The translations under genes were made by a program, and so were the position numbers. Of a stretch of DNA of 64,000 bases, positions 33,778 through 45,954 are shown piece after piece (position 1 is the stretch's first letter; every line of letters begins with the position of its first letter). Origin of the DNA: Aselliscus stoliczkanus (lineage: Eukaryota > Chordata > Mammalia > Chiroptera > Hipposideridae); NCBI GenBank assembly GCA_033961575.1, contig CM066728.1, positions 178,241,678 to 178,305,677 of the forward strand. The letters are read 5' to 3'. The notes beneath the pieces are model-generated. The model was not told the DNA's origin, did not search any database, and saw nothing but the letters and a program-made list of their open reading frames with translations.

Positions 33778-34415
33778 TAACAGTCTAGTTGCTTTGGAAA
33801 ATAGTATGGTAGTTTATCAAAAAATTAAACATACAATTACCATATGATTTAGCAATCTACTTTGGGTATATACCGAAAAGAATTGAAAGCCTGGATTCAA
33901 ATAAATATTTGTATGCCCCCATGTTCATGGCAACATTATTCACAATATCCAGAAGGTAGAATCAACTCAGTGTCTATAAGTGGGTTAATGGATGAACAAA
34001 ACATGATATTTACACATGCACACATTATTTAGCTTTAAAAAGGAAGGAAATTCTGGCTTAGGCTACAACATGAATTGAACTTGAAGATATTGTGCTATGT
34101 GAAATAAGCCAGTCACAAAAGAACAAATACATAATGTATGATTTCACTTATATGAGATACCTTGGGTAGTCTCATTCATTGAGACACAAAGTAGAATGGT
34201 GGTTTCCAGGGGCTGAGGGGTAGGAGAATTCGGAGTTGGTGTTGAATTGAATGGGTATAGAGTTTTGTTTGGGGAAGATGAAAAGAGTTCTGCAGATGGA
34301 TGGTAGTGATGATTGTACAATAATGTGAATGTACTTGATGCCACAGAAATGTACACTTAAAAATGGTTAAATTGGTAAATTTTAGCTTATGTATATGTGT
34401 ATTAATGATGATGAA
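33778..34415 (+). mobile_element. L1 3' portion, plus strand
   Basis: 'TATGGTAGTTTATCAAAAA', 'CCATATGATTTAGCAATC', 'GGGTATATACCGAAAAGAAT', 'TTCATGGCAACATTATTCAC', 'GTGAAATAAGCCAGTCACAA', 'CCAGGGGCTGAGGGGTAGG' and 'GTACACTTAAAAATGG' are consecutive landmarks of the L1 ORF2 end and 3' UTR in sense direction, ending in an A-rich tail near 34410. Diverged; no open ORF2 frame remains. Confidence 0.92.
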
Positions 34416-34454
34416 AAAAAACACACTTGCAAAATAAAGCCAACTCTACTGCAG

Positions 34455-34690
34455 ATTGACATTTAAAACCTTTTCCAACTTTGTATATACTCTCTTGATA
34501 CTGCTGGTGTGTGAAGATGTTTTTCCTGCTATTCCTCATAACGACCCCACTTTTATCCTTCCATGCTTATACTTATCTGGGATGCCCTTTATGTCACTTC
34601 CCCCTCTTACCTACGCTTCCAGGATCTGCTCAATGCTTCTCCACTTAGCTCTTTTCTCGGACTGGAGAGAATCTTATGTTAAGTAGGTAG
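34455..34690 (+). mobile_element. L2 fragment, plus strand
   Basis: 'TGGGATGCCCTTTATGTCAC', 'CTTCCCCCTCTTACC' and 'ATCTGCTCAATGCTTCTCC' resemble the sense L2 ORF2 end to 3' region. The 76-codon frame 34456-34686 lies exactly over it and is a relic of repeat coding capacity at best. Confidence 0.45.
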
Positions 34691-35639
34691 CACTTTCCAT
34701 GTATCTATCTACCTAACATCAAAAGAGCTGATCAGTTGTTGAATGCCATTGATCATCAATCATTCTTCCCATGGTACTGATTTGTACTTTAAAAATGGTA
34801 GCTTCTATAACATTTAAATGGTGTCTTACCTATCTTGTTGTAAGTGTTAACTGTGTTTTCAAAGGGTCCTACTGAAGTGTCATAATAGTAAATTATTCAT
34901 CTATTTCTAAAAAAAAAAAAAAAGGGGGAGCATTTAATAAGTCTAGATAGAGCCTTGAATTCTACCCCTGCCTCTGGCTGTGCCTCTCTAGGATCTTTGA
35001 ATGCACCATTTAGCTTATCTTCTCCTGGCCTGAGGTTTTTTCTCTGTGAAATCAGAATCTTCCTTTATTTTATGAAAATAAACGATAGCATCATCAGGCA
35101 GTGTTTAGGGCACTATTTAAGACATTAGAGAGTCAAATATATTTTGGTTCTGAATCTATCTTGTCAATTATTAACTGTGTAACTTTTCCAAAGTCATTTA
35201 ATTTTCTTGATTCTCAGTTTTCTCATTTGCAAATGAGAATAGCTGCCACAATAAGCTTATAGAACAATGTGGCTGACAGTAATTTGTAAACACAATGTGA
35301 CATAAAGAAGTAAAGGAACATTATAATTATTAAGGCATGGCCCCATCCATCTAGTACAGACACAGTACTTATGCCTAAAATGATAAATGATAAAATGGAG
35401 CTCCCAGAGTACTGTGACTTGTGTGAATAGTGAGTAATGGGAGAGGTGAAAAGAAAATCATCCAAGTCTGGGAAAAGCTTTTTATTTTAAGGAATCTCAT
35501 GAAGTCCCCTCCTGATCGAGTTCTTTTTGAACTATACCAGTTTCTAATCCCAATTTTATAGCATCTGATATTTTGTTCATCTGTATATATTTCTGGGATA
35601 CCTATTCCCAGTCAGGTTGGAATTACCTAGGAAAATAAT
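34691..35639. other. Mostly unique, with a probable MIR remnant
   Basis: An A14 run lies near 34909-34923. At about 35090-35260 the words 'TTCTGAATCTATC', 'TTAACTGTGTAACTTTTCC' and 'TCTCAGTTTTCTCATTTGC' give a plausible plus-strand MIR core. Otherwise nothing is seen. An 80-codon minus-strand frame is unsupported. Confidence 0.45.
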
Positions 35640-35866
35640 CATTCGAAAATGTTTACTGGGCATTGTCTGTGCTTGAGGCTTGGCTCCAGGAATTAGGACA
35701 TGAATAAGACATTGGCCCTTAACCCATGGATCTCCCAGGACAGTTGAGGCAGACCAATGCTTAAAGAGACCATTGCAGTTAAACATAATACATGCCATGA
35801 TACATGTAGGGACCCAAGGTTGTGAAAGCATAGGAGAGAGAAAAAGAATGAGGAAAAGAGGGGTGG

Positions 35867-35941
<75 letters not shown>

Positions 35942-36084
35942 AGATTATCTTCCTGGGGAAGGCTTCAGAGAGGAAGTGATATTTGTATCTGGTCATAAAG
36001 GATAAATGGTCCTTGTCAGGCAGATGGCAGTGGCAAGTCTTCCCAGGCACAGAAAACGGCTTAAACAAGAGCTGAGTAAGGGAA

Positions 36085-36086
<2 letters not shown>
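35640..36086 (-). mobile_element. L2 LINE, antisense, with GA microsatellite
   Basis: Plus strand: 'GTTTACTGGGCATTGTCTG', 'GAATAAGACATTGGCCC', then after the GA run 'CTGGGGAAGGCTTCAGAGAG' and 'GAAGTGATATTTGTATCTGG', matching the L2 3' end and downstream in antisense. A 194-codon minus-strand frame (35577-36161) crosses the GA and GT runs and is not a gene. Confidence 0.6.
35870..35938. repeat. (GA)n microsatellite
   Basis: An almost pure GA run of about 65 bp inside antisense L2. Likely length-variable; one strand is all purine. Confidence 0.97.

Positions 36087-36128
<42 letters not shown>
36087..36128. repeat. (GT)n microsatellite
   Basis: About 20 pure GT units followed by ACATACGTACACACACA, which makes an imperfect inverted arm with the GT run. 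Confidence 0.97.
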
Positions 36129-36130
<2 letters not shown>

Positions 36131-37374
36131 ATACGTACACACACATTTGTATCGAAGTCAAACATGAATAACTTGGAGATTATCTACTGTCTTTTGTCCA
36201 TGCAACTACTTTTTTCTTAATATGGATAATTAAGAAATGATCCAAACGATATAGGAGATTTTAGAATAAGCTTTTATGCCGGCATTTGCACTTTGGATTT
36301 TCCCAGTCTTTCCCCAATGCTCATGGTCCAAGGAACTCCTAGTAAGGAATTTTTCATTTGCTCTAGAATCACCCAGTTTCACCTCCCACAAAGATAGTCT
36401 GCTCAGGATACTATGGGGCCACCAACAGAAGAGCAAGTTGCCAAAATAAATGTTTTCCATCAAGATTTCACACTTGCACTTAATGAAATAGACATTTTCC
36501 AAACGGTTTCTTTAGAGCTAAGTTTTTCTTTAAGATTTGTAATGAAAATATTTCATGACCTGTTGACATATTCATATGGTGATTTTCAAAAGGCAGATTT
36601 CGTTTACAAAATGGACTTGGCAACAAGTAGGAATATCTGGGAAGTTGAACAAGGCTGTTGACAGGGAAAATTAGGGCTGAATCATAACTGACATTGTTTT
36701 GCAGCTGTGCCATTTTTTAAGACTGACCAATGAGACGGGATTTATAGAGTTCTTGTGGTAATAATGCCGAAATTGGCAGCTAATGACCATTCATAATGTA
36801 ACTGCATAGGCACTAGCTGACATGTACAAAAAAATTAGTTCTTGTAACAGATTTTTCTTGATAAATGTCAAAGGAGAAATTGTGTCATTTAGAAGAAAGA
36901 TAGTAAAGATGACATTCTGTAGTATTTTTCCAAAGGATAAAATAAAAAGTCAGAAATTTTTCTTTGTATTCTTTGGACTATATATTTTTTTATCTTGTGT
37001 TATCACATTGTTACCTCTTCCACTGTTGAACTAATTGACTAGCATATCTAATGTAAATTTATAGTTGCAGTGCAGTTTTCAGTGGAATATGTTCTATGTT
37101 CCCTCCAGTAGTTGAAGATTATTAACAAGGGACATTCAAATTCAGATGACACAAGGCAACATTGTAAATAGTTGTAAAAATGACTACACTTGATCTTAAC
37201 CAAAAATCTGAGAAGCAATTAATAATTGTAAGAATTAGTCAGTTTCAAGTATTCTTTTAGGTTTATGAAATTTATATTAGGTCTATTCTCATTTTTATGT
37301 TTCTGCTTCCCTTATCAGTAGACTAAGAAGACATAAGAAAGGTTGTTATTTAAAGTTCCCTAGTGATAAATATA
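36129..37374. other. Unique AT-rich sequence
   Basis: No nameable repeat, no supported exon. Frames of 70-90 codons (36230-36502, 36413-36661) overlap on opposite strands and show no domain. Confidence 0.45.
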
Positions 37375-37538
37375 CAGTAAAAACTTGGATTGAGAGTAAC
37401 ATGGTTTGCGAATGTTCCGCAAGATCAGCAAATATTTCTAATACTTTTTAACTTGACAAATGAGTGATGTCTTGCAATACGAGTAGTTGAGTAGTTTGTT
37501 TGCGGCACTAATTATACTCGCAAACCAAAGTATTACTG
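37375..37538. mobile_element. 164-bp Tigger/pogo-like MITE
   Basis: Left end CAGTAAAAACTTGGATTG and right end, reverse complemented, CAGTAATACTTTGGTTTGCG. A TA precedes the left end; the right flank is AA (decayed TA). Internal GTTCCGCAAGA and TGCCGCAAAC are also inverted. Starting with CAGT and using TA targets fits the pogo/Tigger branch of Tc1/mariner. A second copy of the same element starts at 63783. No transposase coding. Confidence 0.75.
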
Positions 37539-37689
37539 AACTTATAAAATTCTAATCAACTGTTTGAGGAACCTCCATACTGTTTTCAATTAAAAAATCT
37601 AAAATTCTTTAGGAACCTAGAAACAGGTGTGCCTAAAGTTTTTAGCCATTTTTGGAAGCGGTATCATAAGACTTTGCAAATAATTTGAT

Positions 37690-38060
37690 ATTTGAGTTCT
37701 GGTCTTGAAAGAGAAAGAAATCACTTTTCAGTGAGGAAGAGATCACAGAGAGCTTCATGGAGAAGGTAGTATTTGAATCAGATTTGAAATAGGGAGGGTG
37801 GGACTAGGTGATGGTGAAATTCACTAGCGAGAAACATATGGGGTCACTGTGCAATGTGACAATGACAACTCCAAGAGGAAGGGAAAAGAGGTACGTAGGT
37901 CATTAGAAGATCTGCAGGGTAGTTGGAAATGTAAGAAGATCCCGGTGGAATTTCAGGTTTGGAAGTGGATATGGTATTTTACTTTGTCAGATAATGGGGA
38001 ACCAGTGAGAGTGTAGTTTTCTTTGGATAATGCACCCATAGTAAATTTCGAAGTTAGAAA
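37690..38060 (-). mobile_element. L2-like fragment, antisense
   Basis: 'GAGCTTCATGGAGAAGGTAG', 'GTATTTGAATCAGATTTG' and 'GATAATGGGGAACCAGTGAG' resemble the antisense L2 series. Boundaries are vague. Confidence 0.4.
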
Positions 38061-38089
38061 CTGGAGGCCAGGAAACAAATGAGCAATAG

Positions 38090-38275
38090 CTACCATTTTT
38101 GTTTGGCTATTACATACCACTCACTGTGATACAAAATGGGGATGCATTTTAAAAAAACAACAAAAAAAACCTTTAAACAATTTATTTAGATTTCATAGAT
38201 GAAGAAATTAAGGCCTAGGGAGAATACTATAGTCACGTTAGTAAGTGACAGGCTGAGACAAGACAGCTTTATCTG
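38090..38275 (-). mobile_element. MIR SINE, antisense, probable
   Basis: 'TTTCATAGATGAAGAAATTA' then 'AGGCCTAGGGAGAATAC' and 'GTTAGTAAGTGACAGGCTG' follow the antisense MIR core. An A-rich patch (38152-38169) breaks it. Confidence 0.5.
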
Positions 38276-38426
38276 ACTCAATTACCATCCCCCTAACTAC
38301 CAAATACGCTACCACTATGATAGCTGCTTATTTATAGCTTATATTATAGTTCTCAACCTATTTCTTTCCTTCTTCCCCTATACACTTTTTACCTATGTAT
38401 TTTATTTCATTTTTTGTCCATCTGAT

Positions 38427-41385
38427 TTTTTCCAGCTTTACTGAGATATAATTAGCACAAAACATTGTGTGAGATATGTGTACATATCGTGAAATCATTA
38501 CCACAATAAGGTTAATTAATATCTACATCACCTCATGTAATTATCGTGTGTGTGTGTATGTGTTGAGAACATTTAAGACCTACTGTCTTAAATTTCTTAA
38601 GTATCTAAAACAGTACCTGTTAACTATAGTCACTCTGCTGTGCATTATATCCCCAGAACTGATTCATTTTGTAACTGGAAGTTTATAGAGTTTTCCCAGT
38701 ATCTTCCCATTTCTTGCACTCCCGAGACCCTGGAAACCAGGATTTTACTCTCTGTTTCTATGAGTTTGGTTTTCTAGATTCCACATATAAGTGAGATCAT
38801 ACAGTATTTGCTTTGTCTGTTTCACTCAGCATGATGCCCTCAGGGTCCCTTCATGTTGTTTCAGATGGCAGGATTTCCTTCTTTTTATGGATGAATTATA
38901 TATCTATATCTATATCTATATCTATGCACTGCATATTCTTTATCCATTCATTATTGATGGATACTTAGGCTGTTTCATGTCTTGGCTATTATAAATAATG
39001 GTGCAGTGAACATGGGGTGCAGATATCTTTTCATGATAGTGAATTAATCTCCTTGCATTATATACCCAGTGGTAGAACTGCTGGATCATAAGGTAGTTAT
39101 ATTTTTAACTTTTTGAGGAACATCCATATTGCTTTCCATAGTGGCTGCACCAATTTACATTCCCACCAACAGTGCAGAAGGGTTCGCTTTTCTCACAGCC
39201 TTCTTATCACTAATCTGTTGGCTTTTTGATAATAGCCATTCTAATGGGTATGAGGTAACATATCATCATTGTGTTTTGGTTTGCATTTCCCTGATAATTA
39301 GTTGAGTACCTTTTTAAGTGCCTGTTGGCCATTTGTACGTCTTCTTTGCAAATGTGTATTCAATCCCTTTCTCCATTTTGCAGTTGGGGTTTTTATTTAT
39401 TTATTTTCTATTGCACGAGTTCCTTGTGTATTTTGGAATTAGCCCCTAATTGGGTATGTTGTTTACAGGTATTTTCTCCCATTACTTAGGCTGTCCTTTC
39501 ATTTTGTTGATTGTTTCTTTAATAGGCAGAAGCTTTTAAATTTGTCATCCCACCTGTTTATTTTTGCTTGCGTTGCCTGTGCTTTTAGCATCATATCCAA
39601 AAAAATCATGCAAAGACCAATGTCAGAGAGCTTTTCCCCTGTCTTCTTTAGCAGTATTATGGTTTCATGTATTACATTTAAATCTTTACCCAATTGGGGT
39701 TCATTTTTTGTGAGTGGTGTGAGTTAGGAGTCAAATTTCATCCTTTTATATGTGAATATCCAGTTTTCCCATTGAGTATTCTTAGCTCCCTTATCAAATA
39801 TTAGTTGATTATGTATATGTGGAGATTTATTTCTGGGCTTTCAATTCTGTCCCATTGGACTATGTATCTTTTTTAAAAAAATACCAGTGGCATATTGTTT
39901 TGATTATTATAGCCTTGTATTATATTTTGAAACCAGGAAGTTAATGCCTCCAGCTTTATTCTTTCTCAGGATTGCTTTGGCTATTTAGGATCTTTTGAGA
40001 TTGATGAATTTTAAGATTATTTGTCTGTTTCTTTGAAAAATGTCATTGGAATTTTGATAGAGATTACATTGAATCTATAGATGGGTTTGGGTAGTATGGA
40101 CATTTGTAAAATATTAATTCTTCAATGTATGAGTACAGGGCATCTTTCCACTTATTTGTGTTTTCTTCAATTACTTTTATCAGTATCAGAGTTTTCAGCA
40201 TACAGGACTTCCACCTCTTTGGTGGAATTTATTCCTAGGTATTTTACTCTTTTTGGTGTGGGATTGTTTTCTTAATTTCTTTTTCAGATAGTTCATTGTT
40301 AATTTATATAAACACAACTGATTTTTGTATACGGATATTTTTATCCTTCAGCTTTACTGAATTTGTTGATGAGTTCTAACACTTTTTTTGGTGGAGTCTT
40401 TAGGATTTTCTGTATATAATATCATGTTATCTGAAAATAGTGACAGTTTCACTTCTTTTCTGATTTGGATATTTTAAAATTCTTTTTCTTGCCTAATTTT
40501 TCTGGCTAGAACTTCCAGCACTATGTTGAATATAAGTGGCAAGAGTGGCCATATTGTCTTGTTCCTTATCTTAGAGGAAAAGTGTTCAGTTTTACAAATG
40601 CATATGATGTTAGTTATGCGTTTGTCATATATAGACTATTATGTTGAAGTACGTTCCTTGTATACCCAATTTGTTGAGAGTCTTTAATCATAAAAAGATG
40701 GTGAACTTGTCAAATGCTTTTTCATCTATTGAGATAATCGTATGATTTGCATCTTTCATTCTATTCATGTGATGTATCACAGTTATTGATTTGTGTACAT
40801 TGAATTATCTCTGCATCCCGAAAATAGACCCCACTTGACCATACCGCATGATCCTCTTAATGTGCTGGTAAATTGGGTTTTCTAGCATTTTATCAAGAAT
40901 ATTTGCATCTATATTCATCAAGAACATTGGCTTATAGTTTTCTTGTAGTGTCCTTATCTGGTTTTGGTATCATGGTAATGTTGGCTATGTAAAATGCATT
41001 TGAGAGTGCTCTGTCTTCTTCAATTTGGGGGAAAAGTTTGAGAGGGATTGCCATTAATTCTTCTTTAAATGTTTAGTAGAAATAACTAGTGAAACCATAT
41101 AGTCCAGGGATTTTCTTTCTTGGAAGGTTGTAATTACTGATTCAATCTCCGTATCCTTTATTGCTCTGTTCACGTTTTCTATTTCTTCGTGATTTAGTCT
41201 TGTTAGGTTGTATGTTTCTAGGAATTCATTCATTTATTTAGATTACCATTGTTTTGGAGTTTAATTGTTCATAGTAGTCTCCTATGATCCTGTGTATTTC
41301 TGTGGTATCAGTTGTAATATCTCCTCTTTCGTTCTGGTATTTATTTGAGTCTTCTTTTTTGCTCATGGGAACAATAATTCCTAAG
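38427..41385 (-). mobile_element. L1 LINE, 3' half (3' UTR through ORF2 reverse transcriptase), antisense
   Basis: From 38427 the plus strand gives the reversed L1 3' UTR ('TTACTGAGATATAATTAGC'), the ORF2 tail ('ATAGTGGCTGCACCAATTTA', 'CATTCCCACCAACAGTGC'), then reversed ORF2 ('GATTACATTGAATCTATAG', 'GCATCTATATTCATCAAGAA'). Nearly 3 kb is in continuous order. The reading frame is full of stops and shifts, so it is a dead copy. A (TATATC)n run sits at 38896-38926. It ends near 41385 where a second antisense L1 begins. Confidence 0.92.
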
Positions 41386-42190
41386 GGTTTTTTCTTTTTT
41401 AAATCATCTTTCTCTCAAGTGTACTCTATATAAAATGTCACATTAAGAATTCACTTAATGGATTTTGGCGAATGCATGTATTGTATTAACATCACCAAGT
41501 CAAGGTTAGAACATTTTTGTCACTCCAGAACTTTCCCAAATGCCCCTTCCCAATTAATTTCTCCTTACCCCTACTCCAGGTACCACTGATTGGATTTCTA
41601 GCACTATCGATTAGTTTATCAGTTCCAGAACTTTATATAAATGGAATAATATGGTATGTACTTATGTTGTGCCAGTGTCTTTTATTCAGTATGCCTATAA
41701 ATCAACTTTGTTAAGGTATAATGTATATATAATAAAAGCAATCCATTTTAGGTACACATTGTGATAAGTTTTGACAAATGTATCCACCTGTGTATCAGAT
41801 ATACTTATCAAGATATGCAGCATTCCCATCATTCCCTTCTCCACCTTCCTAGTCAGTTACTTATCTCTATTTAAAGCAAACACTGATAGGTTGTGCTACT
41901 CTAGATTTGCCTTTTCCAGATTTTCATATGAATAGAATTATGTGATATACTCTTTTGGGTCTGGCTTCTTTGGCACAACATAACATTTTTTAACATTATG
42001 TGTATCAGTATTGCTGATACATTGTAGGCATATATCACAGTTAGTTGATCCATTCACCTTTTCATAAGATATTTGTGTTTTCTCCTAATGTTTGGCTATT
42101 ATGAGTAACACTGCTATAAACTTTATACTTTGGTAGTCATGTATTTTCATTTCTCTTGGGTAAATAGTTAGGAATAAAATTGCTGGAACA

Positions 42191-42358
42191 GGGCTGGCCG
42201 AGTGGCTCAGTTGGTTAAGAGCTCGCTCAAGAGTGCGAGTTGAGCTCTGAGCAACAGCAGTTCGATGCCCAGCCCAAGCTGAGCTGCCGCTGAGCTGCCG
42301 CTGAGCTGCCAACAGCTGGCAGGATGGCTCAGCTAAAAAAAAAAAAAAAATTAAAATT
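42191..42358 (+). mobile_element. tRNA-headed SINE inside L1
   Basis: GGGCTGGCCGAGTGGCTCAG head, 'GAGCAACAGCAGTTCGATG', a duplicated TGAGCTGCCGC unit, and an A tail ending TTAAAATTAAAATT. Target duplication AAAATTGCTGGAACA (42176-42190) and AAAATTGCTGGGACA (42359-42373), 14 of 15 identical. It is younger than the L1 it interrupts. Confidence 0.95.
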
Positions 42359-43400
42359 AAAATTGCTGGGACATATGATGACTGTGTGTTTAACTTTATA
42401 AGAAATATCTGGACTTTTTAACGTGATTGCACTATTTTTTACTCCCACTAGAAATGTATAAAAGTTTGATTGCTCCACATCCTTGCTATCACTCTGTATG
42501 GTCAGTCTTTCAACTTTTAGTGACTTAATGGAATATGTTCTGGTATCTCATTGTAGTTTTAGTTGGTGGTTTCCTGATTAATGATGTTGAACATCTTTTC
42601 ACATTAGTATTTGCCATTCATATATCTTCCCATGTGAGTCTTTTACAGAATTTTAAAATTCAGTTGTTTTCTTTCTATTACTAAGTTCTTGATATAGACC
42701 TTTCATCAAATATATTTTTCGAGTCAATCTTTTTTGTTATTTTATGGTTATTACTTTTTTGTATACTGAGAAATCTCTGCATGCTTTCAAGGTGGTGAAG
42801 AATTTCTCTTGTACTTTTTCCAGAACTTTTATAGTTTTAGCTTTTAATTTGGATCTGTGATCCATTTTGAATTAATTCTTGAATATGATGTAAAGGTCAA
42901 GGCTTATATTTTTTCCAGATTGATATCAGTTCTTACAGGATTTGTTGAAAAGATGATCTAATCTTATTGAATTATACTAGTGCCTTGGTCAGTAATTGTA
43001 TGGGTTATTTCTGAAATCTGTTCTATTTACCTATATATTCATCTTTATTCTAATACCAAACTGACTGGGTTAATAATATTACATTATAGCAAGTCTTGAA
43101 ACCAAGTAGTATAACTTCTCCAACTTTGTTCTTCTCTTTTTAAGATTATTTTGAATACTCTAAGCTCTTTGCATTTTCATATGAGGTTTAGAATCAACTT
43201 GTCAATTTATGCAAAAGTCCTTCTGATATTATAATTGGGATTGTGTTGAATCTTCTGATAAATTTAGAGGGAAAGGAAATATTAACACTTTTGGGTCTTC
43301 AAATTCATGAACATGATATATTGTACTTTAATTTACACCTTCTCTAATTTCGTGTGGCATTATATTGTAGTTTTCAATGTAGAGAACTTGGATATCTTTT

Positions 43401-43863
43401 TTTTTCTGAGCTTCAATTTTTGTTTTTTATTATAGTAGGAGAAATTTTACTCTTAATACATACAAATTGAAGAAAAATTTTATATAAGCTTTTAAAAGAG
43501 GCCCTCTTGACAATTATTAACACAAATGTGAAATAAAACCCTTCAAACAAATACCAGTTTCAGTAACAGTTTATGTACAGTGATGTTCATTTAGTTTCTG
43601 TTGAGACACAAAAAGAACAGCCATCTCACCTCAAATACGAGAATATACATTACAGCATAGCAAAAAATTTACCTACTTTCAGATAAAATCTAGTTCAGGT
43701 AAAATAGTTCCATTCAATGTTTTACAGATAACACAGACTTTTGTTGTTTTAAGCACAAAAGAATGTAAATTGTTACACTATAGCTATCTATATATACCTC
43801 ATGTGACCACAGAACTGTTCATTGAGCCCTCAGTTTTATTCATGCAGTAAAGCAAAGAACGCT
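43401..43863 (-). pseudogene. Retrocopy of an mRNA 3' end (parent unknown) inside L1
   Basis: The L1 text is interrupted by ~460 bp that is not L1. Read on the minus strand it ends with an AATAAA hexamer, about 20 nt of 'ACAAAAATTGAAGCTCAG', then a short poly(A). The L1 site is duplicated: GAACTTGGATATCTTTT on the left (from about 43384) and GAACTTGAATATCTTTTT on the right (from about 43865), one mismatch. These are the marks of L1-mediated retrotransposition of a polyadenylated transcript. No long frame is present, so this is probably only 3' UTR from a 5'-truncated copy. I do not recognise the parent gene. Confidence 0.75.
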
Positions 43864-45399
43864 GGGAACTTGAATATCTTTTTGATAAATGTACTCCTGA
43901 TTATTTATCTTCTTTGATGCTATTATAAGTGGTATTTTGTTTGTAAATTGAATTTTCCAGATGTTGTTGCTAGTCTAGAGACATGCAACTGATTTGTGTA
44001 TATTGACCTTGTATGATACAGCTTTGCTGAATTAGCTTACGAAAAGTAACAGTTTATTTTTATAGATCCCTTAGTATTATTTATGTAGACAGTGATATTA
44101 TCTGCAAACAGTGACAGTTTAACAACTTCTTTTTCTATATATGAACCTTTTGTTTCTGTATCTTGCCCTATTGCATTGGTTAGAACCTCCAGAGTACAAT
44201 GCTGAAAATTAGTGGGGAGAATAGATAGTTCTTGCTTTGTTCTTTATCTTAGGGGAAAATAATATGTCATCAAGTATGACATTAGTTGTTGGTTTCTTTG
44301 TAGATTTATGAGGCTAGAGCAAGTTTTCATCTATTCCAGGTTTACTAAGATGTTTTTCATAAATAGGCATTGAATTTTGTTACAGTTTTTCCCCTCTGTA
44401 ACTGTTGAGAATATTCTTTTGTATTCTGATAATGTGGTGAATTATCTTAATTAATTTTTAATTTAATGAATTCCTGCGTTCCTGAGACAAACCTCAGTTG
44501 GTCATCCTGCGTTATCCCTTTTATATACTCATACAACTAAATTCTATTTGATAATATTTTGGAAACGTTTTGCATTGATGTTCAAGAGAGATGTTGGCCT
44601 ATAAATTTAATTTTTTTGTAATATTCTTTCTTAGATTTTGATATGGGGGGGGGTTCTACCCTCATAAAATGAGTTTGGATGCATCCCCTCCTTCTCTGTT
44701 TTCTGGAAGAGATTGTATAAAACTTAAATATTTGACCAAATTCACCAGAGATATAATTTGGAACTGGAGATTTTGGGGGAATTCTTGGATGATGAAATCA
44801 GTTTTCTTTACCACTAAATGGTCCTTGATATCTTCTAAGTATTTTGTATTTTCTTTGTTTCTTTCTTGATTAATCTTGCAAGAATTTATTCATTTCATTA
44901 ATATTTAAAAATATTAATTTTTTCCATTTTATTGAGTTCTACTCTCACCTTTTTTCTTTTCTTTTTATTTAGGTCATAATTTGCTCTTTAAATATACTCG
45001 TTAGTTTTTTTTAAAATGACATCTTAAAAATGAACACGGAGATCCTCTATTTTAAACTTTTTTTTCCAGGATAAGTATTTAAAACAGTGTTTTTTCTACA
45101 CACTGTTTTAGCTGTGTCTCATAAGTCTTGATATTTTCCACTTCCATTAAGTTTTCAAATGTCCCTTGTGAATTCTTCTTTAATCCATGGTAGAAGTGTG
45201 TTATTTAATTTCCAGACATTTGGACCTTTTCTAGATACCTTATTTTTATTCACTTCTAATTTAATTCTGTGATCAGAGAATGTATTGAGACTCATTTTAG
45301 GGCTCAGCATATGGTCTATTCTGGTGTACTTTCGGGGGCAAGCCTCATAGTCTCTCTCTGCACATACTCAGTCTAGCACTTTGCCAAGAACTCTAGAGG

Positions 45400-45535
45400 T
45401 ACCCCCATGACCATCCCCACCACCCCACCACCACCCCCTCCACTCCTACCACCCCCACACACACCACCCCCACACCCACCATCACCACCCCCACACCCAC
45501 CACTGCCACCACCACCACGACCACCAAGACCACAT
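45400..45535. repeat. CCA/CCACC-rich low-complexity tract
   Basis: C-rich strand of CCACC, CCCCA and ACCACCA units for about 135 bp; the minus strand is G-rich. A 72-codon Pro/His frame through it is an artefact. Confidence 0.93.
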
Positions 45536-45897
45536 GCACATTTACAGAATTCCGGGCACTTTCTTTGTGTCTCTTTTTTCTCTGGTGTTAGGCCCTGCAG
45601 ATTCCAGCCAATTCACCTACTCTGAACTCTGATCCAGGCCTTCTAATCTCTGCAGGACCACAATACTCAGCTGGGACTCCAGCTCACTACACTGTAATAG
45701 GGAATTGAAAAATCTATCTAAACTTTGTGAGCTTTCTCTCAGGGATCACAGTTCTCTGCTGTCTGTTGATTAATGTCTGAAAATAGTCGCCTTAGATCTT
45801 TTTTCTGTTGTATCATTTATGGTGGGAGGACTCATTCATTTATTCCATTGTATCTGGAAGCAGACGTCCATTCCATGAGTTCTTGCATGTTGACAAC

Positions 45898-45954
<57 letters not shown>

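Larger units (their letters stand above)
41405..45350 (-). mobile_element. Second old L1 LINE, antisense, with two insertions
   Basis: Starts again with L1 3' UTR words ('GATAAGTTTTGACAAATGTA', 'CAGATTTTCATATGAATAG'), then the ORF2 end ('CATCCTTGCTATCACTC', 'TTGAACATCTTTTCACATT') and reversed ORF2 to near the endonuclease part ('GTGTGTTATTTAATTTCCAG'). So two L1 copies lie head to tail in the same orientation. It carries a SINE (42191-42358) and a retrocopy (43401-43863). Frames are decayed. Confidence 0.88.

Noticed and set aside
35577..36161. 194-codon minus-strand frame
   Set aside because: It is composed of GA and GT microsatellites (Ser-Leu and Thr-His repeats) joined by L2 sequence.
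38427..45350. Active L1 or reverse transcriptase gene
   Set aside because: Reversed ORF2 text is recognisable but frames are broken throughout and 5' parts are not intact.
45407..45625. Proline-rich protein
   Set aside because: Artefact of the CCACC tract.
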